Shown here piece after piece: positions 6,255 through 9,258 of a stretch of 9,258 nt of DNA. Origin of the DNA: Bacteroidales bacterium (lineage in GTDB: Bacteria; Bacteroidota; Bacteroidia; Bacteroidales; P3). Location of the stretch: positions 1 through 9,258 of the forward strand of contig JAITVC010000280.1 of the NCBI GenBank assembly GCA_031286005.1, read 5' to 3'. The notes under the pieces are model-generated. The model was not told the origin of the DNA, made no database searches, and saw nothing but the letters and a program-made list of their open reading frames with translations. Every line of letters begins with the position of its first letter. Position 1 is the first letter of the stretch. The position numbers and the translations under genes were made by a program.

Positions 6255-6581
6255 ATGGAAGACATGGAACATGGCAAAGAGGAAGTTTATTCCAAAGCCG
6301 TAAGAGCAGGTAAACGCACGTATTTTTTGGACGTGAAAGAGATGAAATCGGGTGATCGTTATTTGACGATTACAGAGAGCAAACGCAGGTTTGATGACAA
6401 CGGTAGATTTATTTACGAAAAGCACAAAATTTTCTTGTATCAAGAGGATTTTGAGAAATTTATGGCCGGTTTAACGCAAACCATTCATTTTATCAACACC
6501 GGTGAACGTCCGGCAGAAGAGCCCGAAGAAACTTATTCAAGGGGCAAATCCGACGATGTTGATTTCGATTCGTTGGGATAG
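6255..6581 (+). CDS. PUR-domain nucleic-acid-binding protein (DUF3276)
   Basis: A 108-residue protein of the DUF3276/PUR family, known from Bacteroidota and spirochaetes. The Borrelia member BpuR binds DNA and RNA and has the fold of eukaryotic Pur-alpha. Visible family features are VYSKAVRAGKRTYFLDVKEM (11-30), the second strand pair RYLTITESKRRF (35-46), and the helix region YQEDFEKFMAGL (62-73), together one PUR repeat. The tail (about 85-108) is acidic and probably disordered. A single repeat would be expected to dimerise. ATG 6255 is used; an in-frame ATG at codon 4 is also possible. The gene has its own promoter and stands alone, convergent with the dehydrogenase gene. Its last codon and stop overlap an inverted repeat. 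The cellular role in this phylum is unknown. Confidence 0.88.
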   Translation: MEDMEHGKEEVYSKAVRAGKRTYFLDVKEMKSGDRYLTITESKRRFDDNGRFIYEKHKIFLYQEDFEKFMAGLTQTIHFINTGERPAEEPEETYSRGKSDDVDFDSLG

Positions 6582-6655
6582 GCACTTCTAATAATCCCAA
6601 ACTCTGTGTTATGCTCAATCGCATGCCTTGATTTTGGAATTATTAGAAGCACCTA
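6579..6655. repeat. imperfect 22-bp inverted repeat, 77-bp hairpin element
   Basis: The arms 6579-6600 and 6634-6655 pair at 19 of 22 positions (core CTTCTAATAAT with ATTATTAGAAG) around a 33-nt loop that contains a small ATGC/GCAT stem. The left arm begins with the TAG stop codon of the PUR-domain gene. It fills most of the 87-bp gap between two convergent genes. There is no T-run on either side, so it is not a classic intrinsic terminator, though the long hairpin could still stop or protect both transcripts. A small REP- or MITE-like element is the alternative. Confidence 0.7.
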
Positions 6656-6668
6656 TAAATCATAAATT

Positions 6669-7457
6669 TTAAGTCCAAGAAATCTTTCTTGATAGAAAAC
6701 CGTGTAATCTTGGCAGCCATCGTTTAATTCTAACCATCAACAGTTCCGAACTTCCTACAAGGATTTCCTGTTTGTTTTTCCGGATGCCTTTGAGGATTTG
6801 TTGCGCTGCCTTTTGCGGAGTGATGCCGTTGTTTTGCCCGGCGTCCATTTTGCCGTAGGCCTTGCCATCGGCCATAATTGCACTGAACGAAACATTGGTT
6901 TTAATGCGTCCGCCGATGATGATATGTACCTTGATGTTATGCTGATGATTTTCTATGCGCACCGACTCAAAGAAACCGTGCAACGCATGTTTGGCCGCCG
7001 AATATGCGGAACGCAAGGGAAATCCGAACACACCGACCATACTGCTTGTGCAAAGCAAATGTCCGCCGCCTTGCTTAATCATTTGCGGCAATACGGCTTT
7101 GGTTAGAATCACGGCGCCGAAATAGTCAATTTCCATGACTTTTCTATCCACGCTGATGGGCGTATCCACAGCCAAAGCACGTTGACTGATGCCTGCGTTG
7201 TTCATCAATATATCAATTCGTCCGAATTGCTCAATCATACGTTTTGCAATCGGTTCGAGTGTGTCGGGCTGTAATAAATCCAACACTACGCAATGGAAGT
7301 TTTCAGGGAGGGATGCTTTCTTTTTTGAAGCTTCCAATTCTTCCAAGAATGGGGCAGATGCAATTACTATCGCACCTCTGTCAATCATCGCCAAAGCGGT
7401 AGCCTCGCCAATTCCCGACGAGGCACCTGTAATCCATACAATTTTATTTCTGAACAT
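6669..7457 (-). CDS. short-chain dehydrogenase/reductase (DHRS7-like SDR)
   Basis: A 262-residue classical SDR that should oxidise or reduce an alcohol/carbonyl with NAD(P)(H). The Rossmann motif TGASSGIG is at 10-17, NNAG at 86-89, and the catalytic Ser-Tyr-Lys set is S139, Y152 and K156 (YSAAK). Two positions differ from the norm: the segment after the second strand reads ASAPFLEELE without the arginines that usually select NADP, and the usual PG after the sixth strand is GG (IIIGGRIKTN). The C-terminal extension with LLMVRIKRWLP is like that of the DHRS7 group and may touch membranes. It is the last gene of the phosphatase unit, 18 nt after the membrane protein. Its substrate cannot be inferred. 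Confidence 0.88.
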   Translation of the reverse strand: MFRNKIVWITGASSGIGEATALAMIDRGAIVIASAPFLEELEASKKKASLPENFHCVVLDLLQPDTLEPIAKRMIEQFGRIDILMNNAGISQRALAVDTPISVDRKVMEIDYFGAVILTKAVLPQMIKQGGGHLLCTSSMVGVFGFPLRSAYSAAKHALHGFFESVRIENHQHNIKVHIIIGGRIKTNVSFSAIMADGKAYGKMDAGQNNGITPQKAAQQILKGIRKNKQEILVGSSELLMVRIKRWLPRLHGFLSRKISWT

Positions 7458-7475
7458 AAGTTATACTTTAAACGA

Positions 7476-7970
7476 TTATTCCTGTTGTGATGAAGTGTGT
7501 TGTTTTTCAAACATATTCAATTCGCGAGCGTACAACCAAATAAATAACGCCGTAAGGATTATGCTCAAAATGCCGGGAAACTTCTCTACGCCAAACAGCG
7601 TTGGAATGAGCAACCAAACAATCTGTGCGGCCGCATAAAAATGAAAGCCGAGTTTGTTCATCCGGAACATCAATACAGCTCCGGCAACACTGCAAGCACC
7701 AAGTAAGGCAACTATTCCATAGTACAACGCGCCCGCACTTTCCATAATTGCAAGACTTTGTTCAAACAAAGAGCCAAAAGTGGACGACATATCCTCATCA
7801 TCTCCCAATTCGGTTATTGCTTCCAATACAGATTGTAGATTAAGCGAAAGATAAGCATTGCTGATAAAGTTAAATCCACTGCCTATAAATGTTAAAACCA
7901 ACAAAACGGTTAATAATGCCGAACGTTTGGTTTGATTATTGTTTTCTTCTGTGTTAAAAGGATTTTCCAT
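7476..7970 (-). CDS. four-helix membrane protein of unknown function
   Basis: A 164-residue inner-membrane protein that I do not recognise as a named family. After a polar, Asn-rich start (1-16) there are four hydrophobic segments at about 17-39, 80-102, 107-127 and 132-148. The first loop (40-79) is acidic (ELGDDEDM) and probably lies outside the cytoplasm, and the tail is polar. KRS just before helix 1 and RMNK between helices 2 and 3 fit cytoplasmic N- and C-termini by the positive-inside rule. No catalytic or metal motif is seen. It starts 15 nt after the phosphatase stop codon and ends 18 nt before the dehydrogenase gene, with no promoter box in either gap, so it is almost certainly transcribed with both. 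Confidence 0.8.
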   Translation of the reverse strand: MENPFNTEENNNQTKRSALLTVLLVLTFIGSGFNFISNAYLSLNLQSVLEAITELGDDEDMSSTFGSLFEQSLAIMESAGALYYGIVALLGACSVAGAVLMFRMNKLGFHFYAAAQIVWLLIPTLFGVEKFPGILSIILTALFIWLYARELNMFEKQHTSSQQE

Positions 7971-7985
7971 GATATTGTTTGTTTG

Positions 7986-9074
7986 TTAATTTAAATTTAG
8001 TAAGTTACAAATCTTTTTCTGTATTTCGGTATTTTCATAAATGCCTGCAAATTCTTCTGCGCCGGGGCCGAATGCAAACACGGGTATCATTACTGCTGTG
8101 TGGTCAAATGTGGTGTAGCGTGGCATGATTCCAAGTTTTTGGTCGTATTTGGGAAGTGTCAAACCACCGGTTTCGTGGTCGCCCGTAACAATAACGAGCG
8201 TGTTGCCGTCTTTTTTGGCAAACTCCAAAACGGCTTGAATGGTGTTGTCAAAATCTTTCAATTCCTCAACCATCGCTTCAAAGCGATTATCGTGTGCTTC
8301 CCAATCAATTTGCGCCCCCTCAATCATCATAAAAAAGCCTTTCGGATTTTGATTAAGCAGTTCGATCGCTTTTTGCGATGCGGGTTTCAGATATTCGCCA
8401 CGTCCGTTAACCATGGATTCGGGATGCATATCATACAACAACCCTGCCACTTTTGGGTTTTGAGTTTGTTGCAAATCGCTTAGGGTGTAAAATACTTGAA
8501 AGCCTTGTTTTTTCAGACTATCTGTAAGATTGCGATTATCTTTCCGCTTTTCAAAACGGTTTTTTCCACCACCGATAAACAAGGTGGGATGCGTATTGAG
8601 CATATCTGCGGCCAGTTCCTCATAATTGTTGCGATTGATGTTGTGTGCCAGAAATGCAGCGGGCGTGGCGTGCATAATGTCGCAAGCAGCCACAATGCCG
8701 GTCGAGAGGCCTTTGGCATTGCTCAACTGCACTAAGGTTTGCAAGGGTTGCTTTGTTTCCGGGTCGATACTGATATAAGGATTATTGGTTTTCTTTCCGG
8801 TTGACATCGCCGTTGCGGCAGCGCTCGATTCGGTAATAAAATGACTGGTTGACGACGTTTTTTGAAAGCCGATATGTTTGAACTGTTCAAAAGCATTGTT
8901 TTTTTGAACGCTCATCAACGTGAAAACTTGCGTGGCACCCATGCCGTCGCCAATCAGAAGAATCACATTTTTTGGCGTGTTGGCCAGTTGTTGAGTAGAG
9001 AGGTTGCCGGTTCCTTGTGCTGAACTATTAAAGGCAAAGATAAGCAATAGCAAAAAAGAAAACAGATGTTTCAT
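7986..9074 (-). CDS. secreted alkaline phosphatase, H/W active-site type
   Basis: A 362-residue PhoA-family phosphomonoesterase, exported to the periplasm. The start at 9074 is chosen because it gives a Sec signal peptide (MKHLFSFLLLLIFAFNSSA, cut before Q20) and because the longer frame from 9110 would include the promoter. All catalytic parts are present: D43 (IGDGMG), nucleophile S83 in TESSAAATA, R148, E252 (IEGAQID), D257, H261, D299-H300 (GDHETGG) and H325. Compared with the E. coli enzyme, D101 is E82, D153 is H135 and K328 is W258; this His/Trp pair is the one found in the cold-active Antarctic TAB5 phosphatase. The protein is shorter than E. coli PhoA (471 residues), as is common in this subgroup. 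It heads the three-gene minus-strand unit. No Pho box is recognised, so control by phosphate is an open question. Confidence 0.95.
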   Translation of the reverse strand: MKHLFSFLLLLIFAFNSSAQGTGNLSTQQLANTPKNVILLIGDGMGATQVFTLMSVQKNNAFEQFKHIGFQKTSSTSHFITESSAAATAMSTGKKTNNPYISIDPETKQPLQTLVQLSNAKGLSTGIVAACDIMHATPAAFLAHNINRNNYEELAADMLNTHPTLFIGGGKNRFEKRKDNRNLTDSLKKQGFQVFYTLSDLQQTQNPKVAGLLYDMHPESMVNGRGEYLKPASQKAIELLNQNPKGFFMMIEGAQIDWEAHDNRFEAMVEELKDFDNTIQAVLEFAKKDGNTLVIVTGDHETGGLTLPKYDQKLGIMPRYTTFDHTAVMIPVFAFGPGAEEFAGIYENTEIQKKICNLLNLN

Positions 9075-9090
9075 GAATTGAAATTTTTCG

Positions 9091-9120
9091 CAAAGATACG
9101 AAAAAAACATGAATTGTCAA
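9091..9120 (-). promoter_or_regulatory. promoter of the alkaline phosphatase unit
   Basis: On the minus strand TTG (9120-9118), a 19-nt spacer and TATCTTTG (9098-9091) match the Bacteroidota promoter. The -7 box ends 16 nt before the chosen ATG at 9074, which supports that start. Confidence 0.8.
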
Positions 9121-9129
9121 TTTTTTTTG

Positions 9130-9137
9130 TATCTTTG
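9130..9137 (+). promoter_or_regulatory. promoter -7 element of ispE
   Basis: TATCTTTG ends 5 nt before the ATG at 9143. With the usual start of transcription about 7 nt downstream of the box, the mRNA would be leaderless or nearly so. No TTG occurs at the proper -33 distance. Confidence 0.6.
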
Positions 9138-9142
9138 CACTC

Positions 9143-9258
9143 ATGTTAATACTGCCAAATGCTAAAATCAATCTCGGACTTTTTGTAACCGAAAAACGTG
9201 CCGACGGGTTTCATAATATCGAAACTGTTTTTTACCCGATCCCACTGTGCGATACTTT
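9143..9258 (+). CDS. ispE: 4-diphosphocytidyl-2-C-methyl-D-erythritol kinase, 5' part
   Basis: The first 38 codons and two bases of a gene cut by the window edge. They read [19 protein letters not shown] and continue [14 protein letters not shown]. This is the start of IspE, the GHMP-family kinase that phosphorylates the 2-hydroxyl of CDP-methylerythritol in the MEP isoprenoid pathway. K8 in NAKINL corresponds to the conserved active-site lysine, and [10 protein letters not shown] is the typical next motif (usually DGYHxIxTVF). Upstream codons cannot belong to it, as the promoter box lies 5 nt before the ATG. The gene diverges from the phosphatase. Confidence 0.93.
   Translation, partial: MLILPNAKINLGLFVTEKRADGFHNIETVFYPIPLCDT

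Larger units (their letters stand above)
9090..9138. repeat. 18-bp inverted repeat carrying divergent promoters
   Basis: The arm 9090-9107 (GCAAAGATACG plus seven A) and the arm 9121-9138 (eight T plus GTATCTTTGC) are reverse complements with one mismatch, separated by 13 nt. Each arm ends in a TATCTTTG box pointing outward, one to the phosphatase and one to ispE. Confidence 0.8.

Noticed and set aside
1..9258. CRISPR array, insertion sequence or prophage
   Set aside because: No regularly spaced repeats, no transposase or integrase, and no phage structural gene is seen; the HNH motif alone does not make a phage region.

Overview
The window comes from a chromosome of the Bacteroidota, probably Bacteroidales. 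Three things point there. Promoters follow the phylum's consensus (TTG or TTTG, about 19-20 nt, then TAnnTTTG) and there are no strong Shine-Dalgarno sequences. The gene run rpmG / DUF4295 / ftsY / rimO is typical of the phylum. The L33 protein and the PUR-domain (DUF3276) protein are of the phylum's types. No organism name can be fixed from the sequence alone.

Layout. Bases 1-230 hold short AT-rich direct repeats, a face-to-face pair of promoter-like elements and a 14-codon mini-ORF. Bases 231-2364 hold two plus-strand accessory genes: a class II Fic AMP-transferase with a C-terminal winged helix, and an HNH endonuclease-like protein with a long unrecognised C-terminal part. Bases 2365-2562 are non-coding. 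A minus-strand tRNA-Pro(UGG) with its own terminator follows, divergent from the plus-strand housekeeping operon rpmG, DUF4295 gene, ftsY, rimO and an outer-membrane beta-barrel gene. A strong intrinsic terminator sits between the DUF4295 gene and ftsY, so ftsY and rimO are probably fed by read-through. Next is a plus-strand PUR-domain nucleic-acid-binding gene with its own promoter. It converges on a minus-strand unit of alkaline phosphatase, a four-helix membrane protein and a short-chain dehydrogenase, with gaps of 15 and 18 nt. At the right edge the phosphatase promoter faces the promoter of ispE, of which only the first 38 codons are present.

How the genes work together. The central operon links translation (L33), co-translational targeting to the membrane (FtsY, the SRP receptor) and ribosomal protein modification (RimO, methylthiolation of S12). 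The phosphatase unit looks like periplasmic phosphate scavenging with two companions of unknown role. The Fic/HNH pair is the only clearly accessory part. It lies on the 3' side of a tRNA gene, but I could not find a duplicated tRNA end that would prove integration there.

Most notable signals: three face-to-face promoter palindromes, one of them a 27-bp inverted repeat (24 of 27 matching) shared by tRNA-Pro and rpmG; the terminator 12 nt before ftsY; an imperfect 22-bp inverted repeat overlapping the PUR gene stop codon; and a 12-bp in-frame tandem repeat in the Fic linker. I see no convincing new multi-gene system. The Fic + HNH pair is the best candidate for an uncharacterised two-gene module.
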